DNA of 10,549 bases from an uncultured Kiritimatiellota bacterium (GCA_934667295.1 CAKULR010000044.1:1-10549), one strand, 5' to 3'; positions 1 to 6,598 are shown, counted from the first letter of the stretch. Notes: a model not told the origin generated them from the letters alone. Translations and numbers: made by a program.

Positions 1-1701
1 CGTCGCCTCCGGCGCGTCGTCCGCCGCCGTGAACGCCTGGTCGATCACCACGTCGTACATCCCGGTGTCGAGCGTAAGGCCGCGTCCGCCCCGCGTCGCG
101 CGGCAACCGGAGAGGTAGGGAACGGGGAGCGGGGCGACGCCGGACGCCACGAGCGTTCCGCCGTCCGCCGTCAGGGCAAGGCCCGCCTCCTCCGTTTCCG
201 GGATCGCGCCGGAGATCGTCCGCATGGACAGGACGGCCTCGTCCGCCAGCGTGATCGCCGCCGCCCCCGCCGTCGGGCACTTGTTCGTCACGTACGACCA
301 CTGGCCGCCCTCCAGGCGCGCCCGCCCCGACAGGGCGATCTCCGCCCGCGCCGTCGCGCTTCCAAGCGTCATCTCCACGCACGCCGCATCGCCCAGCGTC
401 AACACGGCGTCGTCGGCCATCTCCAGCCGCCCGGAGGCGGATTCGCCGCCCGTCGCGAGCGTAAGCCAGTTGCCCGTTCGGAGGCCGCACGTCACGTGCC
501 CGCGGTCCTTCACCGTCACCACGCCCATCGTATTCGTACCGTCTCCAAGGCGCAGCACGCCGCCGCAGTCGAGGCGGCCGTCGTCCAGCACGACGAGGTG
601 TCCGACGGCGTTGGACAGCATGCCCAGGTAGATGCTCGCCCCGCCGGACGCCGTGCTGCGCGTCTGGTAGGCGGCGTTCCCCGCCACCGTCACCACGCCC
701 GTCGCACACTGCGTGTGCCCCACATACGTCGAGTTGTGCGCGTAGAACGTCGCCGCGTCGTGCAGCGTGAGGGTTCCCTGGTTGCACAGGTTCGTGTAGG
801 ACGTGTTACCAGCGCCGAGGGTGACGGTGTTCGTGACCTCCATCCGGGACGTTCCGAACAAGTCGAGCAGACCGTGGCTGAACCCGGTCTTCCCCGTGTC
901 GCTCTTCGCGCCCAGCTGGAGTATGCCGCGCACGGCCACGGCCGCGTCGTTCGTGAGGACGAGCCACGTGCGCCCGACGGCGGCGTTCTGGTCCTTGAGC
1001 ACGAGGTCGGCGAGCGTGTGCCGCCCGCCGAGGAACGTCGTCGTCGTGCGTGCGTTGCCGCGCTGCTGGAACGCCGCCCAAGCCTCCAACCGCGCCTCGG
1101 GGTGGATGAAGAAGTCCACCGTGCCGCCGTTCGAGCCGAGGTAGAGGCTCTTCGAGAAGGTGAGCGTGCCCGACCAGAGGTCGAACGTCTGGCGGGTCGC
1201 GGCCTCGGACGTCCAGGTGAACAGCGCATCCGAAAATTCCCAGACGGGGTCCGTGTTCGCCACGTTGTTGGCGCAGTTCTCGAAGTTGAACACGTGCTGC
1301 CCGCCCACGTTGGCCGCAAACGGCGAACACCACCAGTTTTTGATGCTCTTGACGCCCGTCTTCCGCCAGAACGTGCCGCGCGTGTCGAGCGTCAGCGTGT
1401 GGCGACCCGCGCCCGTGCCGACGAAGATGGTGCCGGAGTTCTCGACCAGGCCCTCCGCCGGCGCGCGCACCGTGACGTCGTTCTGCTGGAAGTTGATGAC
1501 GCCGTACTTGCCGTCGCTGCCGTTGGCCGGCAGCTCGCCGCCCGTCCAGTTGGCGGCATCGTTGTAGACGCCATCCGTCACGGAGGACAGCCACGCCACG
1601 CGCCCGTCATCCGTCAGCCCCGTATTATCCGCCGCCCGTACCGCCAGAACCGTTCCCAGGGCCAGAAGCCCGAGCGTCCATGTCCGTCCCGTCTTGTCCA
1701 C
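1..1701 (-). CDS. Exported beta-repeat (autotransporter passenger-like) protein, partial
   Basis: The frame is open for 567 codons from a GTG at 1701 to the left edge, so the C-terminus is missing. The GTG is the first possible start: an in-frame TAG lies two codons upstream and a GAGG ribosome site sits about 7 bases before it. Residues 1-23 form a clear signal peptide (basic MDKTGR, then a Leu/Ala/Val core, cleavage likely AVRA|AD). The mature part is rich in Gly, Thr, Asn, Val and Asp, starts with a DAANWTGG segment (about 48-55), and continues as short alternating strands, as in right-handed beta-helix or autotransporter-associated repeat proteins. No catalytic motif is visible. Likely location is the outer surface or outside the cell; an adhesin or glycan-binding role is inference. 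The anchor (autotransporter barrel, PEP-CTERM or other) would lie beyond the window. Expression appears controlled by a G-tract promoter. Confidence 0.8.
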   Translation of the reverse strand, partial: MDKTGRTWTLGLLALGTVLAVRAADNTGLTDDGRVAWLSSVTDGVYNDAANWTGGELPANGSDGKYGVINFQQNDVTVRAPAEGLVENSGTIFVGTGAGRHTLTLDTRGTFWRKTGVKSIKNWWCSPFAANVGGQHVFNFENCANNVANTDPVWEFSDALFTWTSEAATRQTFDLWSGTLTFSKSLYLGSNGGTVDFFIHPEARLEAWAAFQQRGNARTTTTFLGGRHTLADLVLKDQNAAVGRTWLVLTNDAAVAVRGILQLGAKSDTGKTGFSHGLLDLFGTSRMEVTNTVTLGAGNTSYTNLCNQGTLTLHDAATFYAHNSTYVGHTQCATGVVTVAGNAAYQTRSTASGGASIYLGMLSNAVGHLVVLDDGRLDCGGVLRLGDGTNTMGVVTVKDRGHVTCGLRTGNWLTLATGGESASGRLEMADDAVLTLGDAACVEMTLGSATARAEIALSGRARLEGGQWSYVTNKCPTAGAAAITLADEAVLSMRTISGAIPETEEAGLALTADGGTLVASGVAPLPVPYLSGCRATRGGRGLTLDTGMYDVVIDQAFTAADDAPEAT

Positions 1702-1772
1702 AGCCTACCTCGCCGTTCGTTGTTTCAGATCGCGCACGCGCAATCCACGTCCTTGTGAAACCAGCGAAAACG

Positions 1773-1802
1773 AGTATAAACCGTGCCCCCCCCCCCTGTC
1801 AA
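1773..1802 (-). promoter_or_regulatory. Sigma-70-type promoter with G11 tract in spacer
   Basis: Read on the minus strand, a perfect TTGACA -35 (1802-1797) is followed by an 18-base spacer and a TATACT -10 (1778-1773). Eleven of the 18 spacer bases are an uninterrupted G run. The predicted transcript start is near 1766, giving a leader of about 65 bases to the GTG at 1701. Unlike the other promoters here it has no TG extension before the -10, so its strength should depend on -35 to -10 spacing. That dependence is what makes a slipping tract act as a switch. Confidence 0.75.
1786..1796 (-). repeat. Homopolymer tract G11 (C11 on plus strand)
   Basis: Eleven consecutive C on the plus strand, G on the coding strand of the downstream gene, lie wholly between the -35 and -10 boxes. 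Runs this long are prone to slipped-strand mispairing. Loss of one G gives a 17-base spacer and loss of two gives 16. It is the longest single-base run in the window. Confidence 0.9.
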
Positions 1803-1832
1803 TTGGAAATTTTGGAAAATTTCAAAAAATTT
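1803..1832. promoter_or_regulatory. A/T-tract block: possible UP element and/or lysR terminator
   Basis: Between the lysR stop and the -35 box lies an almost pure A/T block in otherwise GC-rich DNA. It contains a perfect 8-bp inverted repeat with a 2-base centre (1806-1823, GAAATTTT-GG-AAAATTTC) and an overlapping AAAATTT-CAAA-AAATTTT repeat. Its position, just upstream of the -35 box, is where an RNA polymerase alpha-subunit UP element sits. It could also end lysR transcription, although no separate U-run follows the hairpin. Confidence 0.45.
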
Positions 1833-2738
1833 TCAGAGCGCGGCCACGCGGGCGCGGAGGGCGGCGGCGTACTCGGCTCCGAGGCGGGAGAGCGGCACGG
1901 CCGCGCGGCGGACGAGCCCCACGCGGATTTCGTCGTCGAAGTCGAGCGGAATCGCCACCACGTCCGGACCGTTCAGCTGGCGCGAGACGGCGCCCGAGGC
2001 GACCGTGAAGCCGTCCAGGCCCAGGAACAGGTTCGTCATCGTCGCCCGGTCGCGCACGCGGATGTTCTTCTTGCGCGCGAGCGTGGGCATCACCTCCTCC
2101 GCGTAGTAGAGCGCGTTTTCGCTCCCCTGCTCGAAGGTGATGAACGGATAGGCGTCGAGCTGGTCCGGGCGGATCACCGCCTCCCGCGCGAGGGGATGCT
2201 TCCGCGCGAGGAACACGTGCGGCCGCGCGACGAACAGCTCCTCGAACGCCAGTTCCTCCTTCTTGAGGATCTGGGTCAGCGCCGCCTGGTTCCGCTTCGA
2301 GAGGTAGAGCACGCCCACCTCGCTGCGGTGCCGCGCCACATCGTCGATGATCTCGCTCGTCACCGTCTCGCGGAGCGTGTAGTCGTAGGCGTCCGCGTCG
2401 TGCGCCCTCACCACCTCGATGAACGCCTCCACCGCGAAGGCGTAGTGCTGGCACGACACGGCGAACTGCGGCAGGCGCACGGTCTTTCCCGTGTACTTCG
2501 CCTGGATGCGCGCGGCGTCGTCGAGGATCTGGCGCGCCGAGGCCAGGAACTCCTCCCCCTCGCGCGTCACGGTCACGCCGCGCCGCGTGCGGGAGAAGAG
2601 GGCGATCCGCAGCTCCTCTTCGAGGGTGCGGATCGACTCGGTGAGCGTGGGCTGCGTGACGAAGAGACGCCGCGCCGCCTCGCTCAGGCTGCCGCAGGAC
2701 GCCACGGCGTCCGCGTACTTCAGCTGCTGCAGGGTCAT
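1833..2738 (-). CDS. LysR-type transcriptional regulator, likely of sulfur/cysteine metabolism
   Basis: A 301-residue protein of normal LysR length. The N-terminal winged helix-turn-helix is clear: MTLQQLKYADAV opens the domain, the recognition region SLSEAARRLFVTQPTLTESI lies at about 17-36, and the LEEELRIALFSR wing follows. Residues from about 90 form the two-lobed effector-binding domain. The ATG at 2738 is chosen because it starts exactly at the conserved LysR N-terminus; the frame stays open upstream but there overlaps cysK. It lies 7 bases after the cysK stop with an AGGG-type ribosome site, so it is the second gene of a cysK operon. The two LysR boxes at the cysK promoter make it the probable regulator of its own operon. 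The coinducer (O-acetylserine or N-acetylserine in CysB-like proteins) cannot be read here. Confidence 0.9.
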   Translation of the reverse strand: MTLQQLKYADAVASCGSLSEAARRLFVTQPTLTESIRTLEEELRIALFSRTRRGVTVTREGEEFLASARQILDDAARIQAKYTGKTVRLPQFAVSCQHYAFAVEAFIEVVRAHDADAYDYTLRETVTSEIIDDVARHRSEVGVLYLSKRNQAALTQILKKEELAFEELFVARPHVFLARKHPLAREAVIRPDQLDAYPFITFEQGSENALYYAEEVMPTLARKKNIRVRDRATMTNLFLGLDGFTVASGAVSRQLNGPDVVAIPLDFDDEIRVGLVRRAAVPLSRLGAEYAAALRARVAAL

Positions 2739-2745
2739 GCGGACC

Positions 2746-3669
2746 CTACTCGAACAGCCAGGTCGAGAGGTAGCGCTCGCCCGTGTCCGGCAGCAGCGCG
2801 ACGATCGTCTTGCCCGCGTTCTCGGGCTTCTTCGCGAGCTCCAGCGCCGCGTAGGCCGCCGCGCCGGACGAGATGCCGACGAGCAGGCCTTCCTGCGCCG
2901 CAAGCGCCCGCGCCGTCTTGCCCGCGTTCTCGGCCGAGACCGGGATCACGCCGTCGTAGACCGCCGTGTCGAGCGTCTTCGGGACGAATCCCGCGCCGAT
3001 GCCCTGGATCTTGTGCGGACCCGCCTTGCCCTGCGACAGCACCGGGCTCGTGTCCGGCTCGACGGCGAACACCTTCACGCCGGGCTTCTGCGCCTTCAGG
3101 TAGTGCCCCACGCCCGAGAGCGTGCCGCCCGTCCCGACGCCCGCCACGAACACGTCGACCGCGCCGTCCGTGTCCGCGTAGATCTCCGGACCCGTCGTCG
3201 CCGCGTGCTGCGCGGGGTTGGCCGGGTTCTCGACCTGCTGCAGGATCACCGCGCCCGGTGTCGCCGCCTTCAGCTCGTTCGCCTTCGCGATCGCCCCCTT
3301 CATGCCCTCGGAGCCCGGCGTGAGCACGATTTCCGCGCCATACGCGGCCGCGAGCTTGCGGCGCTCGATGGACATCGTCTCGGGCATCGTGAGGATGAGG
3401 TGGTACCCCTTCACCGCCGAGACGAGCGCGAGCCCCACGCCGGTGTTGCCGCTCGTCGGCTCGATGATCGTCGCGCCCGGCTTGAGCGTGCCGTCCTTCT
3501 CCGCCGCCGCGATCATCGCCGCCGCAATGCGGTCCTTCACGCTGCCGCCCGGGTTGAAGAACTCGACCTTCACGAGTACCTTCGCCCCGCCCTTGTTCGT
3601 CCGGTCCGACAGCTCCACCAGCGGCGTGCCACCGACCTTCTCCAGAATGTTTTTATAGATTCGTGCCAT
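2746..3669 (-). CDS. cysK: Cysteine synthase A (O-acetylserine sulfhydrylase)
   Basis: A 307-residue PLP enzyme of fold-type II, full length for CysK. It condenses O-acetyl-L-serine with sulfide to give L-cysteine and acetate in the cytoplasm, the last step of sulfur assimilation. Visible motifs are PGGSVKDR with the Schiff-base lysine K45, the substrate-loop TSGNTG at 72-77, QQVENPANPAQH at 144-155, the phosphate-binding GTGGT at 179-183, and ISSGA at about 266-270. The C-terminus ends in PDTGERYLSTWLFE. The ATG at 3669 matches the family start MARIYKNILEKVGGTPL and follows an AAGGAAAGG-type ribosome site; a longer frame to 3732 would run through the promoter. lysR follows 7 bases downstream on the same strand. 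The enzyme looks intact. Confidence 0.96.
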   Translation of the reverse strand: MARIYKNILEKVGGTPLVELSDRTNKGGAKVLVKVEFFNPGGSVKDRIAAAMIAAAEKDGTLKPGATIIEPTSGNTGVGLALVSAVKGYHLILTMPETMSIERRKLAAAYGAEIVLTPGSEGMKGAIAKANELKAATPGAVILQQVENPANPAQHAATTGPEIYADTDGAVDVFVAGVGTGGTLSGVGHYLKAQKPGVKVFAVEPDTSPVLSQGKAGPHKIQGIGAGFVPKTLDTAVYDGVIPVSAENAGKTARALAAQEGLLVGISSGAAAYAALELAKKPENAGKTIVALLPDTGERYLSTWLFE

Positions 3670-3694
3670 TTCAGTTACCGCCTTTCCTTTAAGT

Positions 3695-3709
3695 CTACCT
3701 TTTTGGTAG
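3695..3709. promoter_or_regulatory. LysR-type operator box 2 (CTAC-N7-GTAG)
   Basis: A second 15-bp dyad with identical half-sites, CTAC-CTTTTTG-GTAG, again with T-N11-A. It lies just downstream of the predicted cysK transcript start. Its centre (3702) is 53 bp from that of box 1 (3755), close to five helical turns, so bound regulators would lie on the same DNA face. Confidence 0.6.
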
Positions 3710-3720
3710 GAAACGCGCAT

Positions 3721-3750
3721 AGTATACCACACCCTCCGTCCGTTTGTCTA
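3721..3750 (-). promoter_or_regulatory. cysK-lysR operon promoter
   Basis: On the minus strand TAGACA (3750-3745) is separated by 18 bases from TATACT (3726-3721). A TG just upstream makes an extended -10 (TGGTATACT, 3729-3721). The predicted transcript start is near 3714, leaving a leader of about 45 bases before the ATG at 3669. One LysR box overlaps the -35 and a second lies just after the start site. Confidence 0.75.
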
Positions 3751-3762
3751 CCGTAAAAGTAG
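3748..3762. promoter_or_regulatory. LysR-type operator box 1 (CTAC-N7-GTAG)
   Basis: A 15-bp dyad, CTAC-CGTAAAA-GTAG, extended to TCTAC-N7-GTAGA. It contains the T-N11-A signature of LysR-type boxes and overlaps the -35 of the cysK promoter. The 7-mer GTCTACC that begins it recurs at box 2. Confidence 0.6.
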
Positions 3763-3772
3763 ATTTTTATTT

Positions 3773-3782
3773 GGGCCGATAA
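3773..3782 (+). repeat. Left copy of 10-bp direct repeat GGGCCGATAA
   Basis: An exact 10-base match, in direct orientation, to 6589-6598. It lies between the cysK promoter and the promoter of the ATPase cassette, where the GC content falls. It is a candidate target-site duplication or attachment site. Chance recurrence of one 10-mer between two flanks of about 200 bp is a few percent. Confidence 0.35.
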
Positions 3783-3807
3783 TTCAGGTCCTCAATCCCC
3801 TTTATCA

Positions 3808-3837
3808 TTGGGTCGTTCACGCAAATAATGCTATAAT
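3808..3837 (+). promoter_or_regulatory. Promoter of the ATPase-partner-NERD cassette
   Basis: A consensus TATAAT (3832-3837) with a TG extension (TGCTATAAT, 3829-3837) and a weak -35 TTGGGT (3808-3813) at 18-base spacing. The predicted start is near 3844. The leader of about 78 bases begins with a small hairpin (CTCTT 3844-3848 / AAGAG 3855-3859). No other strong promoter was seen before any of the three genes, which suggests one transcript. Confidence 0.65.
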
Positions 3838-3921
3838 GTCCTCCTCTTCGCCGAAAGAGTACCATGCCTTTAAACGGCGGGAAAGCAAGAAACGGTCAGA
3901 CCGAATACCAGGACCAACACC

Positions 3922-5043
3922 ATGTTGACACGCATCTACATTCACAATTACAAGTGTTTCCAAAACTTCGAGTTCGACTTTGGGAAAATTCATGAAGCGG
4001 CGATTATTGGCCAGAACGGTTCGGGCAAAACAACCCTTTCCTGCGTATTTGACGTTCTGCGCCGCATTGGTTCCGGAACGGCGATCGTGGAAGAGCTGAT
4101 CGGCGTCAGGGACTTCTGGCATGCTTCGCCCAGGGAAATGCTGAGGATCGAGGCATCGTTCCAGATTGGTGCCATGTGTTACACCTATGGTTTCGCACTG
4201 GAACTTCCCGACGGATTCAGGAAGTTACGCGTGGCGGAAGAGACCCTTGCCGCAAACGGCGAGAAAATCTTAAGCCGAGACCGCGCACAAGTGAATCTCG
4301 TGAACCGTTCGGGAAGCCAGTCGCACTTCACGAACGACTGGCACGAGTTCGTGTTGCCCAGAATATTCATTCAAGACGGTGCAACGACCAATGCCGTAAA
4401 AGAAGTCAGGTCTTTTCTGTCCGACATTCTTGTCCTTCGACCGATTCCCGATGACATGGGAGACAGTATGGCGGTTGACGAGGCACACAATCTGCAACCT
4501 CGATGCGCCAACTTCGAGGATTGGCTGTGCTGCCAGTATGCGGAACTCCCTGATGTCTACGACAACATGAAGACGTGGCTGAAAGAATCGCGTCCGTTGC
4601 AAGACTTTGCGGGATTCAAGGCCAACGGTTCAAGACTCTTGATTCGCTTCAAGGCGAAGGAAAGCATCGACATTCCATTTAGCTGGCTTTCCAGTGGCGA
4701 AAAGATATTCTTCCTTGCCGCCGCCGTCATGGCTGTTAACGATTGCCGCGACCGCCCGATTCTCTGTTTCTGGGACGAGCCGGACAATTACCTTTCCCTC
4801 AGCGAGATCGGCCGCGTCATGGCGTCCCTACGGCATTGTTTTGCCGCGAGGGGACAGTTGATCATCACATCCCATAGCGACGAGGCCATCTCAAAGTTCA
4901 CGGACGAGAATGTGTTCCACTTGATGCGTAACTCGCATCTCGAACCGACTCTCCCGATGCAGAGCGTGGCACAACGCAAGAAGGACATGGAACTTGAGGG
5001 TGAGAAGGAAACACTGCTCCTGACTGGCGATCTGGAGGGCTGA
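3922..5043 (+). CDS. ABC/OLD-like AAA ATPase of a candidate defence cassette
   Basis: A 373-residue ATPase of the RecF/OLD/SMC-like ABC class, as found in many defence systems. The N-terminus LTRIYIHNYKCFQNFEF is the usual first strand of AAA_15/AAA_21 proteins. Walker A is GQNGSGKT (30-37), the ABC signature is LSSGEK (256-261), Walker B is ILCFWDEPD with D285 and E286, and the H-loop is TSHSDE with H318. All ATPase elements are present, so it should dimerise and hydrolyse ATP. There is no C-terminal TOPRIM nuclease as in OLD or GajA; the effector probably lies in the next genes. The ATG at 3922 follows AGGA at 8 bases. Codon usage and GC content are visibly lower than in cysK. The stop lies 2 bases before the next start, indicating a coupled operon. 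The specific trigger is unknown. Confidence 0.85.
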   Translation: MLTRIYIHNYKCFQNFEFDFGKIHEAAIIGQNGSGKTTLSCVFDVLRRIGSGTAIVEELIGVRDFWHASPREMLRIEASFQIGAMCYTYGFALELPDGFRKLRVAEETLAANGEKILSRDRAQVNLVNRSGSQSHFTNDWHEFVLPRIFIQDGATTNAVKEVRSFLSDILVLRPIPDDMGDSMAVDEAHNLQPRCANFEDWLCCQYAELPDVYDNMKTWLKESRPLQDFAGFKANGSRLLIRFKAKESIDIPFSWLSSGEKIFFLAAAVMAVNDCRDRPILCFWDEPDNYLSLSEIGRVMASLRHCFAARGQLIITSHSDEAISKFTDENVFHLMRNSHLEPTLPMQSVAQRKKDMELEGEKETLLLTGDLEG

Positions 5044-5045
5044 CA

Positions 5046-5654
5046 ATGAGGAACTGGGAGTTGTTCGTCATTCCCGAAGACAAGAACCTTCAGGATGTCG
5101 TGTCGGGTTTTCACGCCGGCATGAACCGTTTTCAGAATCAACGGTGGACAACAATCCACGTCAGAAAAGGGTGCGGAAAGGTGCGTCGACATCACGGCTG
5201 GGCAGGTGCCGTCGATGCCATTGGCAACCTCAATCTTCCACGTTTCCCGAAACGCCATATTTTGCTTGTCGTAGATTTTGACGTCGATCCGGATGCGCCG
5301 CAATTTGGCCATGAGGCCAACCCCGCAGGTGCGAGAATCTCTCAGATAGAACGCCTGCTGGAAGAAATGAATCTCATACCGTACCGAGACAGAATTCACA
5401 TCCTCGGTATTTGCCGTCAATCTGAAGACCTGAAACAGATCGGGTCGGCATGGGGAGATCGGGTGCCAGAAAATCCGAACTCATTTGATTCGATTGGTAA
5501 ATGCCTTGCCAGGCGGTGCATAGAAAACGATTTTGGAGTCTGGGACGCCTCTCCCGTTCTCAACGCAAATGGAACTGAACTTGGGATATTGCAACGTACG
5601 GTTTGCATCAATCTGACCCTGTCCAGCTCAGATGAGAAGCGGATCAGACTGTGA
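5046..5654 (+). CDS. ATPase-partner protein with possible TOPRIM-like acidic motifs
   Basis: A 202-residue protein of unknown function. It starts 2 bases after the ATPase stop, with a GGAGGG ribosome site (5034-5039) inside the ATPase gene, so its translation is coupled. The N-terminus ELFVIPEDKNLQDVV resembles a TOPRIM first strand with a conserved acid (E11). HILLVVDFDVDPD (71-83) supplies a strand followed by a DxD motif, like the second TOPRIM metal-binding motif. RIHILGICRQSEDLK (116-130) and the C-terminal region from SFDSIGKCLARRC onward look like further conserved blocks. An ATPase plus a small TOPRIM-like partner recalls PARIS (AriA/AriB, DUF4435) and ATPase-RloB pairs, but this protein is shorter than AriB and I cannot assign it to either. 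There is no signal peptide or membrane segment. A metal-dependent nuclease effector is inference. Confidence 0.75.
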   Translation: MRNWELFVIPEDKNLQDVVSGFHAGMNRFQNQRWTTIHVRKGCGKVRRHHGWAGAVDAIGNLNLPRFPKRHILLVVDFDVDPDAPQFGHEANPAGARISQIERLLEEMNLIPYRDRIHILGICRQSEDLKQIGSAWGDRVPENPNSFDSIGKCLARRCIENDFGVWDASPVLNANGTELGILQRTVCINLTLSSSDEKRIRL

Positions 5655-5684
5655 CAGAAAAACAATGTACGGAGGTATGGTGAA

Positions 5685-6464
5685 ATGAACGTTCTAGGCA
5701 ACATCCTCTCTGTGGCGTGGTTGCCGGTCGTGTTGATCTTTGCCGTTCGGATTCTGGTGGCAATTCTCAATTCACCGAGGGTGAAAGGCAAACGCGGCGA
5801 GAAGATTGTTGCGCGGAAACTGCAAACGGGACTGCCGGAGAAGTATGTTGTGCTGAACGACGTCTACTTGCCGTTGCCGAACGGAACGACAACGCAGATT
5901 GACCATATCATCGTAAGCCCATACGGAATCTTTGTGGTCGAGACGAAGAACTATTCGGGGTGGATTTTCGCCGAGGCAGACGCCAAGGTCTGGACGCAGA
6001 CAATCTATCACAAGAAAAGCACGTTCCAGAATCCGACCCGGCAGAACTACCTTCACGTCTGCGCAATCGCCGACAACCTGGGCATTGACCGCGATTACGT
6101 GCGTGGCGTAGTCGTGTTCGTCGGCGGCTCTACGTTCAAGACGGACCGCCCCGAGGGCGTTGTTCTTGCGGACGAATTGGTACCGTACATCAAGCAGTTC
6201 AGGAATCACCTGATCAAGTCCGCTCAGATTCCAGAAATCGCCCTGGCCATTTCCGAGTGGCAGGGAACACTGTCAGATGACACGAAGGAGGCGCACGTCG
6301 TGAATCTCAACGCTCGGCATCACGGCGTTTCAGCAGACGACCATCCGCGTTGCCCGCGCTGTGGCGGCGAGATGGTGTTGCGAACCGCAAAATCGACAGG
6401 ACGGCGCTTCTTCGGCTGCGCCGCCTATCCCAAGTGTCGCGGCATCGTCAACGTAGCGGACTAA
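5685..6464 (+). CDS. Membrane-anchored NERD nuclease with topoisomerase-type C4 zinc finger
   Basis: A 259-residue protein. Residues 7-29 are a hydrophobic N-terminal membrane anchor. A NERD domain spans about 35-150 (KGKRGEKIVARKL, then VVLNDVYLP, TTQIDHIIVSPYGIFVVETKNYSG). Its PD-(D/E)xK-like residues are D73 in QIDH and the pair E86/K88 in ETK, so the fold is probably catalytic. The conserved NP(T)RQN block follows at 116-121. Residues 223-251 form a topoisomerase-I-type C4 finger (CPRCGG, C245, C251: C-x2-C-x18-C-x5-C) expected to bind single-stranded DNA. The start is firm: GGAGGT at 5671-5676, 8 bases before the ATG. It lies 30 bases after the preceding gene on the same strand. NERD proteins are linked to DNA processing and defence; cleavage of DNA near the membrane is inference. 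Confidence 0.87.
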   Translation: MNVLGNILSVAWLPVVLIFAVRILVAILNSPRVKGKRGEKIVARKLQTGLPEKYVVLNDVYLPLPNGTTTQIDHIIVSPYGIFVVETKNYSGWIFAEADAKVWTQTIYHKKSTFQNPTRQNYLHVCAIADNLGIDRDYVRGVVVFVGGSTFKTDRPEGVVLADELVPYIKQFRNHLIKSAQIPEIALAISEWQGTLSDDTKEAHVVNLNARHHGVSADDHPRCPRCGGEMVLRTAKSTGRRFFGCAAYPKCRGIVNVAD

Positions 6465-6588
6465 GAGCGAACGTTTTTCCGCACGACCGGTCTACTCGTT
6501 CAATTATCCGAACTGGGTATGCACATGGCTCAACCTAACGCCTTTTGTCTCCTTTGGCCCCAAGCATACCACAATCCTCCACCCATCC

Positions 6589-6598
6589 GGGCCGATAA
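6589..6598 (+). repeat. Right copy of 10-bp direct repeat GGGCCGATAA
   Basis: Exact match to 3773-3782 in the same orientation, 2816 bp away. Together the copies bracket the low-GC cassette with its promoter. The flanking bases differ (TT before the left copy, CC before the right), so the repeat is 10 bp and no longer. Confidence 0.35.

Noticed and set aside
496..1758. Long plus-strand frame opposite the exported-protein gene
   Set aside because: The translation is Arg/Val/His-rich antisense of a GC-rich gene. The minus strand has a signal peptide, ribosome site and promoter.
2739..2903. N-terminal extension of the LysR regulator to 2903
   Set aside because: The extra residues are an Arg/Ser-rich shadow of the cysK coding region; the LysR domain begins exactly at 2738.
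3669..3732. N-terminal extension of cysteine synthase to an ATG at 3732
   Set aside because: It would place the start within the -10 region of the cysK promoter and translate through LysR box 2. The family start is at 3669 with a ribosome site.
1680..3756. Long plus-strand frames opposite lysR and cysK
   Set aside because: They are low-complexity Arg/Pro/Ala shadows of two clearly recognisable genes on the minus strand.
3844..3879. CGCCG (3849-3853) and CGGCG (3875-3879) as a possible riboswitch or long stem in the cassette leader
   Set aside because: A 5-bp stem with a 21-base loop is weak and matches no RNA family known to me.
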